Origin: Lojkania enalia | Taxonomy: Eukaryota > Ascomycota > Dothideomycetes > Pleosporales | Assembly (NCBI GenBank): GCA_010094045.1 | Contig: ML986855.1 | Span: forward strand, 1 to 20,669 | DNA length: 20,669 bases | Direction: 5' to 3' | Part shown: one piece after another, positions 1 through 9,079 of the stretch | Layout: every line of letters starts with the position of its first letter | Numbering within the stretch: position 1 is the stretch's first letter | Notes under the pieces: generated by a model | What the model saw: the letters and a program-made list of their open reading frames with translations, nothing else | What the model was told of the DNA's origin: nothing | Databases searched by the model: none | Program-made: the position numbers and the translations under genes

Positions 1-233
1 AATATTAATAAACTATTATAATAGTAGTTACTAGCTAATATATAGGTTAATTATACTTACTATAAAAACCTTACTTAATATTATATTAATATATAAACGT
101 ATCTCTATAAACAATTATATATATTAGCTCTTACTAATAAATACCTCTTTAAAGAAATTTCTTTATACTAGAACCTATCTATAATAGCTCTAATTCCCTC
201 TTAAACCAGCGTAGATAGAGACTATTAGCCTAT

Positions 234-247
234 AAGAAGGAGGGTAG
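234..247 (+). other. Polypurine tract of element A
   Basis: A run of 13 purines and one T (AAGAAGGAGGGTAG) directly precedes the LTR at 248. In LTR retrotransposons this tract primes plus-strand DNA synthesis and sits just inside the 3' LTR. Its presence here, and its absence before the copy at 17504, is what marks 248-526 as a 3' LTR and 17504-17782 as a 5' LTR. Confidence 0.65.
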
Positions 248-526
248 TATAATAATGCGAAGAAATTATTCTACAAAAAGCTTTATATATAATCTTATCC
301 TAAAGCTTTTTACTTATCTTATTTTACCCCCAGCTCCGCCCCTTTTCCCTTCTATATATAGTTGTATACTCCCTTATAAGTAGCTTAATAGTTCTTCTAT
401 ATTCTTTTATATAAGGCCTATAGGTATTAATAGAATTTTTAGGTCTCTAAACCCCTATATACTTCTATATACCTCTAAGTAGATTCGTACTATATTTAAA
501 CCTATTATCTTACCTATACTATTATA
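248..526 (+). repeat. 279-bp LTR (3' LTR of element A)
   Basis: Direct repeat of 17504-17782, both copies 279 bp with no gaps. The ends are TATAATA...TATTATA, an inverted heptamer that would be TGTAATA...TATTACA before C-to-T change, which fits the usual TG...CA ends of LTRs. By eye the two copies differ at 27 positions, 26 of them transitions. A C-rich patch at about 327-352 has survived. Internal sequence follows the copy at 17782, but the integrase frame of another element follows this copy at 527. Confidence 0.85.
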
Positions 527-970
527 AAAATACTAGAATAAATTCTTAGAGGATTCTACTTTCCTAAAGTAAGGAAATAGATAAAGAATATATTATAAGA
601 ATATATAGACTACTAATAGAATAAACCTAATAGATATATATTCTATAGATTACTATAAAACCTAGAAATACTAACTAAACTATAGATAGAAATTACTATA
701 GACTTTATTATTAAGCTACTAAAGTTAAAAAACTACTCTAAGAGAGAAGTATACAACTCTATTATAATAATTATAGATAGACTTATAAAGTATACCTACT
801 TTATCTCCTATAATAAAGTATTACTAGTAGAATAGGTTGTAAATATCTTTCTAAAATAGATTGTCGTATAATATAGGGTACTATAGAAAATAATTATAGA
901 CTAAAATATTAAGTTTATTTTAAAGTTTTAGTAAATAATTATAAACTTACTAGAAATTAAATATAAGATA
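527..970 (+). pseudogene. Gypsy B integrase, N-terminal part and first half of the catalytic core
   Basis: Reading with codons starting at 527, the frame follows fungal Ty3/gypsy integrases. There is a KxLExILRxFYFPKVR-like segment (527-574). Next comes the second half of the HHCC zinc site, where both Cys now read Tyr (602-604 and 611-613). The core then has DFI at 701, a segment YNSIIIIIDRLIKYTYF at about 745-795, and IID at about 893-901. The first two catalytic Asp codons (701-703 and 899-901) are intact. Many in-frame TAA and TAG codons stand at expected Gln or Trp positions. Just after KYK the frame is cut by the TA insertion of the Fot-like element. It resumes at 2822 in the same frame if element plus duplicated TA is removed. 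Confidence 0.85.
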
Positions 971-1040
971 ATATATTCTACTATTAAAGCGGCTAAACTA
1001 TTAAAGCAGCTACTTTTTCTTAGTATAATAAATACTATAT
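971..1040 (+). repeat. Left terminal inverted repeat of Fot-like copy 1
   Basis: It begins ATATATTCTACTATTAAAG and matches the reverse complement of 2750-2819 with few mismatches, mostly C/T and G/A. It contains the unit ACTATTAAAGCGGC twice in tandem-like spacing (about 979-993 and 997-1011). Such a doubled unit inside the terminal repeat is a plausible transposase binding site. Confidence 0.88.
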
Positions 1041-1129
1041 ACAAAAAGTTAATTTATTTAATACTAATAAGAGATCCTATATATAATATACTTTTATCTA
1101 ATTTAGAATTTTCTCTACTATCCTTTTAG

Positions 1130-2715
1130 TACGTACGAGCGTTATGTCTAGTTTTACTATAGTTGCTATAGTAGCGTTAAGCTGGTTGAGCTCTTTCTTA
1201 AGTATCAGTACTACGAGTCTTCTTAAAGGGCTGAAAGCCTATAGATACTTCAGCAGCTATATATAAAGATCTCTTACTATATAATACTATACTACTATAC
1301 TAAATATACTTTCTTTTATACGTTTTACGCTTAGTTACTTCTTCTAATTACCTTTTAAGCTTAGAGTTGTAAGCTTAAAGAAGCGTATTCTAATGTAACA
1401 TTAACTTAGCACCTTTTATAAGCTGTAAGAATCCTTCTTACGCCTCTTTTAATAATTATATAAAGGACTTTCGTATAAGTATTAATTGTAACCCAAATTT
1501 ATATATATTACTTAGAATTTTAGACTATTAGAAGTCTTCTTATAGAAGTAGTTTTAGTAGGGTATATAGTTATATATTAAAGCGATTTAATACAACCTAC
1601 GCGTTTAGAGGAATAATTCCTATTACTTTAAAGGCCTTTCAATAGTTCTCGTACATAAATATATTAAAAAACGCGTCCTTAAAGGCTGGAAAGAAGCTTT
1701 TTTTATTAATATAGTAGACGCGTTAGTATATTAAGTCTTATATATACTATAAGTACTTCAGCTTTAATAGCGAGAAGTAAACTATATTAAGAGGCTAAAG
1801 TATATACGATAAATAAGAAGGTATATAAAACGTTAGGATCTTTTATATAAAGTAGTAATCTTTAAATTTCTAGTTAAGGTAGCTTTTATAGCCGTTTAAA
1901 ATAAGTAGTTTATATAACTCTACCTAACATATTTTTATATACTTATTAAAGTGCTTTAGCTACTTAAGACTAAGCGCGTTATTTGTCCAGCCGTTCTTAG
2001 AGACTGAAATTTTCCAATCGTATAGTATACCTACTTCTTTATACTATATAGAGATATAGACGCGTCCTTTATAAATAATAAATAGTAGGGTCGCGTACGT
2101 AGTAGTATAGATACTTTAGATAACTATAACTTACTCGCGATCGCCTAGCTGTATAAGAGTAGACCTTATACAACGTTTTAAACCTGTAATAACCTTTATA
2201 ATACTAATAATACCTATCTAAAAGCCTATCTTATTAAAGTTGTAGATATTATTATTATATATGCTATATTTCGCAATTATATCTTATATAAGCTTAAACC
2301 ACGCGTTAATAACCTCTAAATTCTCTTATTTTATTTTTTAACAATCTTTTACTCGATTAAAGGCTATTTTAAGCTCGTTTATACGCGCTATAAATTATTT
2401 AGGCTAATTCTTTTCTATAGATATTCTACTATATACGCCTAATAGTTTATCTACTATATCTACTACCTTATATAGCTAGGGCGCAAATCCTCGTAAATTA
2501 AGGTTAAGAATATATTATATAATTGTTTATTCTTTAGTTACTATAAGCTTCTAGTAATTTAGTTATATACGAGGGTGAAATATAATTCTATAAAGTCGAG
2601 TAGAGAGTCGTTAATATTATATATTAAAAGTTATAGCAGCGCGTCGCACGCTCTTAAACTAGCCTAATTTATACGCCTATAAGGTAAGCTCAATTCTACC
2701 TTCTTATTAAATTAA
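1130..2715 (-). pseudogene. DDE (CENP-B/Fot1-type) transposase, copy 1
   Basis: This is a cut-and-paste transposase of the pogo/Fot1 group, read on the minus strand from about 2715 down. The N-terminal helix-turn-helix shows EGRIELTLxAYKLGxFKSVRR (about 2620-2690). Next comes the CENP-B-like DNA-binding half with YILNLNLRGFAP and FIARINELK. The catalytic entry YNFNKIGF lies at about 2221-2244, where the family has YNFDETGF: the first catalytic Asp is Asn (2233-2235). The C-terminal part is recognisable (FFPAFKDAFF, then a Lys/Arg-rich tail ending near 1130). The frame is broken by many TAA and TAG codons. At roughly 520 residues it has the length usual for the family. I could not place the other two acidic residues with confidence. 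Confidence 0.85.
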
Positions 2716-2749
2716 TAGAAGGTCGCGTTGTAGATTTATTATAGTTTAT

Positions 2750-2819
2750 ACGTAGTGTTTATAATACTAAGAAAAAGTAGCCGCTTTAATAGTTTGGCCG
2801 CTTTAATAGTAGAATATAT
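2750..2819 (-). repeat. Right terminal inverted repeat of Fot-like copy 1
   Basis: Reverse complement of 971-1040. This copy keeps the CpG-containing form of both internal units (CGGCC and GCGGC) where the left end has changed to GGCT and GCAGC. It is therefore the less mutated of the two ends. Confidence 0.88.
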
Positions 2820-2821
2820 TA

Positions 2822-3615
2822 TCTATAATATTTTATCTATAAACGAATAGATAGATAGAATAAATAAACTAAGTAGTAGAGTAATATCTATAGTACTATC
2901 TTAACTATAGATAAAATAATTGGGTAATACTACTACTAATAGTATAACTCCTATATAATAGTATTATATATAGTATAATTAGAATATTACTATTTATAGT
3001 AAATTATAGATATAAACTAAAATTTTATAATACCCTAATTAAAATAGTATTATAGGTACTATAGGTATAGGAACGAATTGAGAATATTTAATAAATATAA
3101 GACTTACTAAAGAAAGACTTCTAATTTCTATAATATACTATAAAGAAATACTATAATATAAAATATAAATAACTACCTTACTTTAAAAAGGGAGAAAAAG
3201 TTTAGCTACTATAAAAAAATATTTAAAGTAAATAACTAAGTAGTAAATTAAATTATATTAAAATTAGATTATATAAGATTAAGGAATAAATATTATCTAT
3301 AAACTATCTACTTAAATTACCTACAACTATAAAAATCTATCTAACCTTCTATATTATACTTATAGAAAAGGCACCCTAGGATACTAAACTAGTAGTATAT
3401 AATATAGACGTATACGGAGAAGACTAGAAATAGAAAGTTAAGAGAATAATAAAGTATAGAATATAAAATAGCAAACAATATTATTTGATTAAATAGTTAA
3501 GAGTAGATAAATATAAAAACCTATAGAATAATACCTAAAACTAGAAGAAAATCTTAGCTCTATAGTATTATAGATATATTATAAAATCTAAATTTATAAA
3601 GAAAATCTAGAAATA
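2822..3615 (+). pseudogene. Gypsy B integrase, second half with C-terminal region and chromodomain
   Basis: This continues the integrase frame after the Fot-like element. It opens with the F-H-P-Q-T-D-G-Q-T-E-R region of gypsy integrases, here seen as FYLxTNRxIExIN. The third catalytic residue Glu is intact at 2858-2860. An EQYL and NNW segment and LLYNSIIYS follow at about 2880-2965. Then come the basic integrase C-terminal part (LPYFKKGEKV near 3176-3200) and the LPTTIKIYLTFYI segment of the GPY/F module (about 3318-3355). A degenerate chromodomain follows (KRIIKYRIQNSKQYYLIK near 3440-3495), with the expected Trp-Glu-Pro region damaged. Chromodomains target integration to heterochromatin. 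The frame ends about 3615 in stop codons. Confidence 0.85.
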
Positions 3616-3905
3616 GAGTAGTAGAATCGAACGATATTAGCTGTATTATAGAAGGCAACTCTACTTTAAGAAGAAGACCCGCTTCGTAATCTACTTTTTC
3701 CTCTTTCTTAAGCTACTCCCACGCACGTTTATAATCCTTTACCTACTTATACTTTACTTACTTACAAATCTTATAAAGACGCTAAATTTTCATATAAACC
3801 GCTACTACCTTATTAAAAAGTTATTTTAACTCTTCTTAGGCTAGACAAATCTTCTCCTCTAGTTTTACAACTTTAGCATCCTACTTTACTACTAGGAAGA
3901 ATTAG
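3600..3905 (-). pseudogene. Antisense coiled-coil reading frame in the 3' part of gypsy B
   Basis: On the strand opposite to B, between the chromodomain and the polypurine tract, there is a protein-like frame of about 95 codons with only a few TAG/TAA codons, each where Gln is plausible. It reads with strong Lys/Glu/Leu periodicity: DAKVVKLEEKICLA, then EELK, LFNKVVAVYMKI, KDYKRAWE and LKKEEKVDYEAGLLLKVELP. This suggests a coiled coil. Base composition is clearly richer in G+C than the flanks. I do not recognise a family with certainty. It could be an accessory antisense gene carried by this element lineage, or a captured host fragment. The upstream limit is unclear. A possible beginning extends to about 3950. 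Confidence 0.5.
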
Positions 3906-4241
3906 AAACGAATTAATAGTATAGAATTATAATATACGAGTAATTTAAGTATTATAATTTGTATTATATAATAAATATATACTAGTATAAAAGTATTCTA
4001 AATAATATAACTTTTTAGATATCTCCTTCTTATCTATTTTATAAGTTAACCTCTTATAGAAGTACTAGAAATAAGGTATAATAGTCTCGCTTAAACGGTC
4101 TATATAATTAGTATAATAGTATCTACTTAGAGTTAAATAATAAAGGAGAGGTATTAGGAATATATATAGTTTTAACGAAAACAGCGTATTAACTCTACTA
4201 TATACTAGTTTAAAACGGGAAAACTCTTAGGCTAAGAGCTT

Positions 4242-4253
4242 AAAGGGGGAAGA
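4242..4253 (+). other. Polypurine tract of gypsy B
   Basis: The purine run AAAGGGGGAAGA ends one base before the LTR start at 4254 (TAGTATTATA). It is the standard plus-strand primer site just inside the 3' LTR of a + strand element, and agrees with the direction of B's integrase. Confidence 0.7.
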
Positions 4254-4631
4254 TAGTATTATAGATATTCTTATAGGAATTCCTATACTAGACCTAATCA
4301 AGATTTAAAATTCTATATAACTAGAAGAATAAGACTAATATAAGATATATAACGTGTTTAATAGCTTAGTTAACTAAGTAACTAAATATACTTAATTGCT
4401 TAGTTAACTAAGTAATTAAATAGGAAGAAATAGTAAGGGAACTAAATTGTATTTAACGACTTTATAACTCTAACCTTTATAACTCTTTGTAGTTAACTTA
4501 AATATCCTCTATATACTCTACTTATATACTTCTATTATAAGTCTATAAGAATAATTCTCTTATAGTATATAACTACTCTTAGTTATTACTCTATCCTGTA
4601 CCTGGCTAATCGCGAGGCTGTTATAATACTA
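4254..4631 (+). repeat. 378-bp 3' LTR of gypsy B
   Basis: The limits come from the adjoining polypurine tract on the left and from the perfect inverted decamer TAGTATTATA...TATAATACTA. Its outer bases would be TG...CA before C-to-T change. No second copy lies in the window, so the right limit rests on the inverted ends alone. A relatively GC-rich tail (about 4588-4620) may be the 3' part of R/U5. A TATA-like stretch is at about 4341-4352. The five bases after the LTR are CTAAT, the expected target duplication, but the partner is outside the window. Confidence 0.6.
4365..4412. repeat. Two copies of a 14-bp palindrome in the B LTR
   Basis: CTTAGTTAACTAAG is a perfect palindrome present at 4365-4378 and again at 4399-4412, with centres 34 bp apart. 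The copies escaped divergence although the surroundings are heavily mutated; the motif contains no CpA or TpG. Two spaced palindromes inside an LTR could be binding sites for a dimeric transcription factor, or a chance product of simple AT-rich sequence. Confidence 0.55.
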
Positions 4632-5534
4632 CTAATTTATCTTCTCTATACTAACTCTTATATAATATTAGTATAAGCTTTAATAATCCTTTTTTTATTA
4701 ATACTATTCTTTAGCTTTATAGTAATTACTATAAAGTTGTTTATACAGCTCTTATTTATTAAACTAACTAGATCTTCTATATAAATCTAGTCTAGGCTAT
4801 TAGATATACTATTACTGGATTTAGTAGTTTAGCTACTAGTTAAGCTAATTTTCTAAATTCTACTATATATAAAGAGATTTTAATCTTCTATTTACTTATT
4901 ACTACTTATCTAAGTAAGATCTTCTATTTTATAGTAAGAAATTAATAGCCTAGATCCTCTAATATATTTAATTTAACTATTAAAAAGGGTTCTAAGATTA
5001 TTAAACTTACTAACTTTCTAATTTATATTTAAAGTCTTTTTCTATATAATTTAGCTAATACTCTTATTATAGTATAATATAACCGAATTAATATAGCTAC
5101 TCTTTTATTTTAGTACTAATCCTATATTAAAAGCCTTCTTATCTATTTTTATTATACCCTAAATATCTAGCTATAGAATTATTATACTACTACCTATAAT
5201 TATATAGGAGAATTTACTATATATAATAAATATATCTCTTTTAATAGCTAGTTTAGTAGTATATATTCTAACTATATCTATACTAACTATACTACTTAAT
5301 ATACTATTTATAATAATAACAACTCTAAACTAATATATAATAAATATACTAAGCGTTATAATTATACTTATTTAATATCTCCGAAAGATAATAGTAGTAA
5401 AGGTAGTAGGTTTTTTAGTAGAGTTTTTAATAGTAGTTAGTATTAGATTTAAAACTAGACTAAATATATTTCTTATAATTTAAATATATATAATATATTA
5501 TATTTAATTTTAAATATTTTTAAGTATCTTAAGA
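4632..5534. other. Unassigned 0.9-kb stretch between gypsy B and the hAT fragment
   Basis: About 900 bp with no domain I can recognise in any of the six frames. It is very AT-rich and all frames are full of TAA/TAG. By position it should contain either the integrase and 3' LTR of gypsy C, the 3' untranslated part and terminal repeat of the hAT element, or an older sequence into which these inserted. I looked for integrase motifs and for a second copy of the candidate C LTR and saw neither. Confidence 0.5.
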
Positions 5535-6512
5535 GTTTCCTACTAGAGTTCTACTTTAATACCAACGTTTTATATATTCTATATATTTAATACTTAATAT
5601 ATTAAGCTATATTCTCTCCTATAAAATCGTATAATAACCTTCTAAAAATACTCGTTTTAGTTCATCGCTTATTATATGAATAGATAAAATATTTACTATA
5701 AATATTAAAAGTTATAGCTAGCGTTTTTTATATATACTTCTATACTACTATTATAAAGGAGATACTTAAACTTTATATAGTACCTTAATATAGTAATTCT
5801 TATATTTATCTTAACTTATTAACTAAATAATTTATTAATTAAACTTATTAATAATCTGGTTAAACTTATTAAATTCTTATAAAAGTATAATTTTAGGTAT
5901 TTTATATAATATTAAATTTAGTAAAATTCGTAAATCTTAATATTATATCTAAAACTCTTTTACTCTAAAAAGTATAATTTTTTAATAATCTTATTTCTAC
6001 TAAATTTTTATATATTTTATATAATAATTTTAGATAAAGAATAAGTATAGTAGTATAGAAAGGTAAGTTGTCTATTTTATAATAATACTCCTTAAACTTC
6101 TAAACTACTTATTAAATTCGTATAAGTAAGTCTTTATTTATATAATAAGAATTTAAAAACTTCTCTATATAATTACTAAGGACGTCTATTATAAAAAGAA
6201 GTTAATTAAGTATAATACAGTTGCTTTAAGTCTCTAGAATCGCTTAGTAGAATAGCTATAAGAAGGAGCTTATTATATAAAGAGCCCTCTAATCTTATAG
6301 AGAAAGATAGTTCTCTTTAAGTAATTTGAAATTTGCTTTAATATAATCGTTAATAGCTAACTCTTTCTTAAGTACTATACTTAATATTTAATACTAGCTA
6401 TTCTATTATATAGAATTGTTAAGTAGAATTTACTATTATATTAAAGAAACGAATTCTTTTATATAATTTGCTAAGGAATAATAGTAAACAATAATATTAT
6501 AAAGCTTTTCTA
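5535..6512 (-). pseudogene. hAT-family transposase, C-terminal half
   Basis: On the minus strand three family landmarks appear in order. First is LEKLYNIIVYYYSLANYIKEF (about 6450-6512), like the KLHNIVxYIRxSPQR segment of fungal hAT transposases. Second is VNSTxQFYIIE (about 6395-6430), like the RWNSTYxMI motif. Third, after KFKEYYYKIDNLPFYTT (about 6020-6070), is the C-terminal dimerisation domain with NILSIHIISDELKRVFLEGYYTIL (about 5590-5700), like ILSIPAMSxEPERVFSGARRTI. At least one frame change separates the middle from the dimerisation domain. The N-terminal BED finger and first half are absent: gypsy C RNase H sequence adjoins instead. I saw no terminal repeats or 8-bp target duplication. 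Confidence 0.75.
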
Positions 6513-6544
6513 GAATATATATTATATAAAAAGCTTATATATCC

Positions 6545-8620
6545 TTTAGCTTTTACTATTAAGTTTACTCTAGTATAGTTAGTTTTATAATTTAGGCGAC
6601 TTGTAGGTAGTTATATATAAGAAATCTATCTAATTTCTATCTTAAGATTACGTCTCTTTTATACCTTTTTTTAGTTATATAGTCGGCTCTACAACTTAGT
6701 ATATCTATAACTATATTTTCTAACCCTTTCTAGTACGTTATCCTAAAGTTATAGTCTACTAATCGTTCTATCTATTATATTTATCTTTCTATAAATTCTT
6801 TTATTATTATAAAGTATATAAGGTTTTATAATCTATCTAAACTTCGAATAGGTATTTAGTTTCTACTAAATATACTTACTATTCTCTTAATATTTTAACT
6901 ATTACTAATAGTTTCTTATTATATATATTATAGTTAAGTTCTAGCTTTATTTTTCTTGAAAAGTAGGCTTATAGCTTCTACTTTCTATCTTTATTTTACT
7001 AACTTAAGTAAGCGCCTATTACTTTATCTAAAATATTAGTTTCTACTCGAAATTACTTCTCTAGGTCTAGTATCCTTAGTATTAATACTAAGGTAAAGCA
7101 GGCTTTTAGTTTTTTAAAGGCTTTCTATTATACTTTCTACTATTTAAACCCTTTTTCTTTCTTAGTAATCTCTATTAAGGGTGCTACTACTCTAAAGTAC
7201 CCGCTTATAAATTTTCTATAGAAATTCGCGAAGCCTAAAAATAATTAGACTTATTTAACTAAAGTAGATACTAGCTATTTTAATATTATTTTAACCTTTT
7301 CTTATTCTATTTTAATATTATTTCTAGATATCTGAAATTTTAGGAACTCTATTTCTATCTTATAAAACTCGCATTTCTCTAGAACTATAAGTAACTTATA
7401 TTCCTACAGTTTTGCTAATACTTTTCTAATATATTTCTTATACTCTCTTAGTAATCTATTTATATAGACTAGAATATTATTAAAATATACTATTATAAAT
7501 ATATCTAAATATTCTCTTAACGTGTTATTTATAACTATTTAAAAGGTTACTAGTATATTTATAAGTTTAAATAGTATTACTAGATATTTAAAGAGACCTT
7601 CTCTTATCTTAAATACCGTTTTCTATTTATAGCCCTTCTTTATCTAAATTTAGTAGTATTCTTCTCTTATATTAAACTTTATAAACTACTTAGCTCTTTA
7701 TAACTAATTTATAAGTTCTATTATCTTAGGTAATAGGTATCTATTTTTCGTAATTATATTATTTAATTATTTATAGTCTACATATAATTTTAGTTTACTA
7801 TTTTTCTTAGATATAAATAGTATTAGTAATACTATTTTACTCTAGTTTAGTTGTATATACCCTCTTACTAAATTCTTTTAGATATACTTTCTAAATTCTT
7901 CTTTTTATTCTTAGTTTAAGTTATATATTAGACTAGATTTTAGTTTCTTTTTATCTTTAATAATAATCTTATAGTTATATTTTTTATACTTAGGTAATTC
8001 TCTATTCTCTACTTCTTTATATAACTCTATAAATTTGCTATAATTCTCTTAAATTTCTTAAAGTATACTATTATCTTATAGTTTCTTATATACTTTTTAA
8101 ACTATAATAATACCTAGTATCTATTTTATCTTTTTAAGGTATCTAGCTATTATAGCTGCTAATACTCTCTATATTAACTATAGACCTAAAAAATACTTTA
8201 CTTTATACTATTCTACTACCTATTCTATTTTAAATCGACTCTATAATTTATAAACTATTTCTTACTACTAATCTACTTTAAAATTATATTTAGCTAGCTA
8301 GTTTATATCTAGTAATATATTAAATTTTCCTAGATTTATAATATTAATGCTCCTTATATTAGTATATCCTATAATATTAAGCGCTCGCTTCTTAGTTTCT
8401 ATTAGTATAACTCCTCTACTATAGTCTATTAGCTTATTATCTACTAGGTATATTATATAAGGTACTACTTTTTCTCTCTACTCTATATTATTCTTATAAA
8501 CTTATTACGCTAATATAAATATATCTAAAACTCTACTATTAAATAGTATTTTAAGTTTTCTCCTATTAAACTCCGCTCGGAGTACTATATATAAAGGTAC
8601 TATACTAGTAACCTTTCTAA
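6545..8620 (-). pseudogene. Gypsy C pol: retropepsin, reverse transcriptase, RNase H
   Basis: Read on the minus strand. The protease has LKILFNSR at about 8532-8552, where the family has LFDSG, so both Asp and Gly are changed (Asn 8538-8540, Arg 8532-8534). It continues with VPYIIYLVDNKLIDYSRGVI and LGKFNILLDIN. The reverse transcriptase shows LYVDYK, then YFNNIL at 7470-7487 in place of YxDDIL, with both Asp codons changed to Asn at 7476-7481. It continues with LEKCEFYK and [14 protein letters not shown]. RNase H follows with VETNILDKVIGAYLS (family VETDAS...), AYFSRKIKLELNYNIYNKKLL and a tail near 6680. Stops are TAA/TAG throughout. The order PR-RT-RH is that of Ty3/gypsy. Integrase is missing. 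Confidence 0.88.
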
Positions 8621-9000
8621 TAGCTTTTCTACCTAGTTTTTTAGTATAGCTATTATCTTAGGGGCTATTTAGTTTTTTAACTAAGATGGGAAGAATCCTA
8701 CCTTCTTCTTCTCTTCTCTATATAGTAGACATCTATCTATATTATTCCTTATCTATAGTTTTTAGGCGTAAGTAGCTTTTACCTATTTACTATATATCTT
8801 ATACTTCTATCTTAAGAAATACTATTATTATTTAATTAGTTAGTAGTTTTTATCTAATCTTTACTATTTAAGTACTTTAAATACTTTTTAATAGTACTAG
8901 TATCTAACTATATATTATTTCTAGTTTAAAGCTTTATATTCTTCTAAATATATATTATTTTTAGGATATTTCTTCTTTTTAGATATAATATACCTTAACG
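8621..9000 (-). pseudogene. Gypsy C pol, region upstream of the protease
   Basis: This is minus-strand sequence between the Fot-like insertions and the protease. It is degenerate and lacks clear motifs, apart from basic and acidic runs (KKKYPKN-like near 8950, REEEEG near 8710-8730) typical of the linker before fungal gypsy retropepsins. It is contiguous with 12708 onward once both transposons are taken out. Confidence 0.5.
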
Positions 9001-9002
9001 TA

Positions 9003-9045
9003 GATTACGGGTTAATAGGATATACGTGCGAGCGGGATAGTTTTT
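9003..9045 (+). repeat. Left terminal inverted repeat of Fot-like copy 2
   Basis: It starts GATTACGGGTTAATAGGATA and pairs with the reverse complement of 10817-10859 over 43 bp. All differences I see are transitions (for example GGGT/GGGC and TACGTGCGAG/TATATATAAG), as RIP would produce. Confidence 0.87.
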
Positions 9046-9079
9046 ACTACTATACATCTTTAAATTATAATATCTATCT

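Larger units (their letters stand above)
1..526 (+). mobile_element. LTR retrotransposon A, 3' end only (gypsy-type, same family as E)
   Basis: This is the right-hand end of an LTR retrotransposon whose body lies left of the window. It holds about 230 bp of internal sequence, a polypurine tract (234-247) and a complete LTR (248-526). The LTR matches the one at 17504-17782 over its whole length, so A belongs to the family of element E. Bases 1-233 are presumably the end of pol or its 3' untranslated part. They are broken in all frames and I recognise no domain. Immediately after 526 the integrase frame of gypsy B begins, so A appears to be inserted in B. The 5' half of B's pol would then lie left of A, outside the window. 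Confidence 0.75.
971..2819 (-). mobile_element. Fot1/Pot2-like (pogo, Tc1-mariner) DNA transposon, copy 1
   Basis: A 1849-bp element bounded by inverted repeats of about 70 bp and by a TA on each side (969-970 and 2820-2821). Removing it with one TA restores the gypsy B integrase reading frame (KYK-I-S-x-x-F), which fixes both ends to the base. Size, TA target and a minus-strand CENP-B/DDE-type transposase match the Fot1/Pot2 group of fungal pogo elements (Pot2 is about 1.86 kb). It keeps more CpG and GC-rich stretches than the surrounding gypsy sequence, as expected if it inserted later or saw fewer rounds of RIP. Confidence 0.9.
527..4631 (+). mobile_element. Ty3/gypsy chromovirus B, 3' part, split by a Fot-like element
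   Basis: This is the 3' portion of a gypsy retrotransposon on the + strand: integrase zinc-binding region and catalytic core (527-970 and 2822-2960), integrase C-terminal region and chromodomain (to about 3615), a stretch carrying an antisense coiled-coil frame (3600-3905), a polypurine tract (4242-4253) and a 378-bp 3' LTR (4254-4631). Element A interrupts it at the left and the Fot-like element at 971-2819. Protease, reverse transcriptase and RNase H of B are not in the window. The chromodomain places it in the chromovirus lineage, whose integrases are known to recognise methylated histone H3 in heterochromatin. Confidence 0.8.

Noticed and set aside
3652..3900. The antisense frame as a live host gene
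   Set aside because: It has in-frame stops, lies fully inside gypsy B between chromodomain and polypurine tract, and shows no clear start or promoter.
5100..5500. Ser/Thr/Asn-rich plus-strand frame as a host gene
   Set aside because: It is interrupted by many stops and has no recognisable domain. AT-rich RIP sequence readily gives Tyr/Asn/Ile/Ser-rich frames.
6000..6512. Integrase of gypsy C at this place
   Set aside because: The minus-strand reading gives hAT landmarks (NST and KLxNI motifs, dimerisation domain) and no HHCC or DDE pattern.
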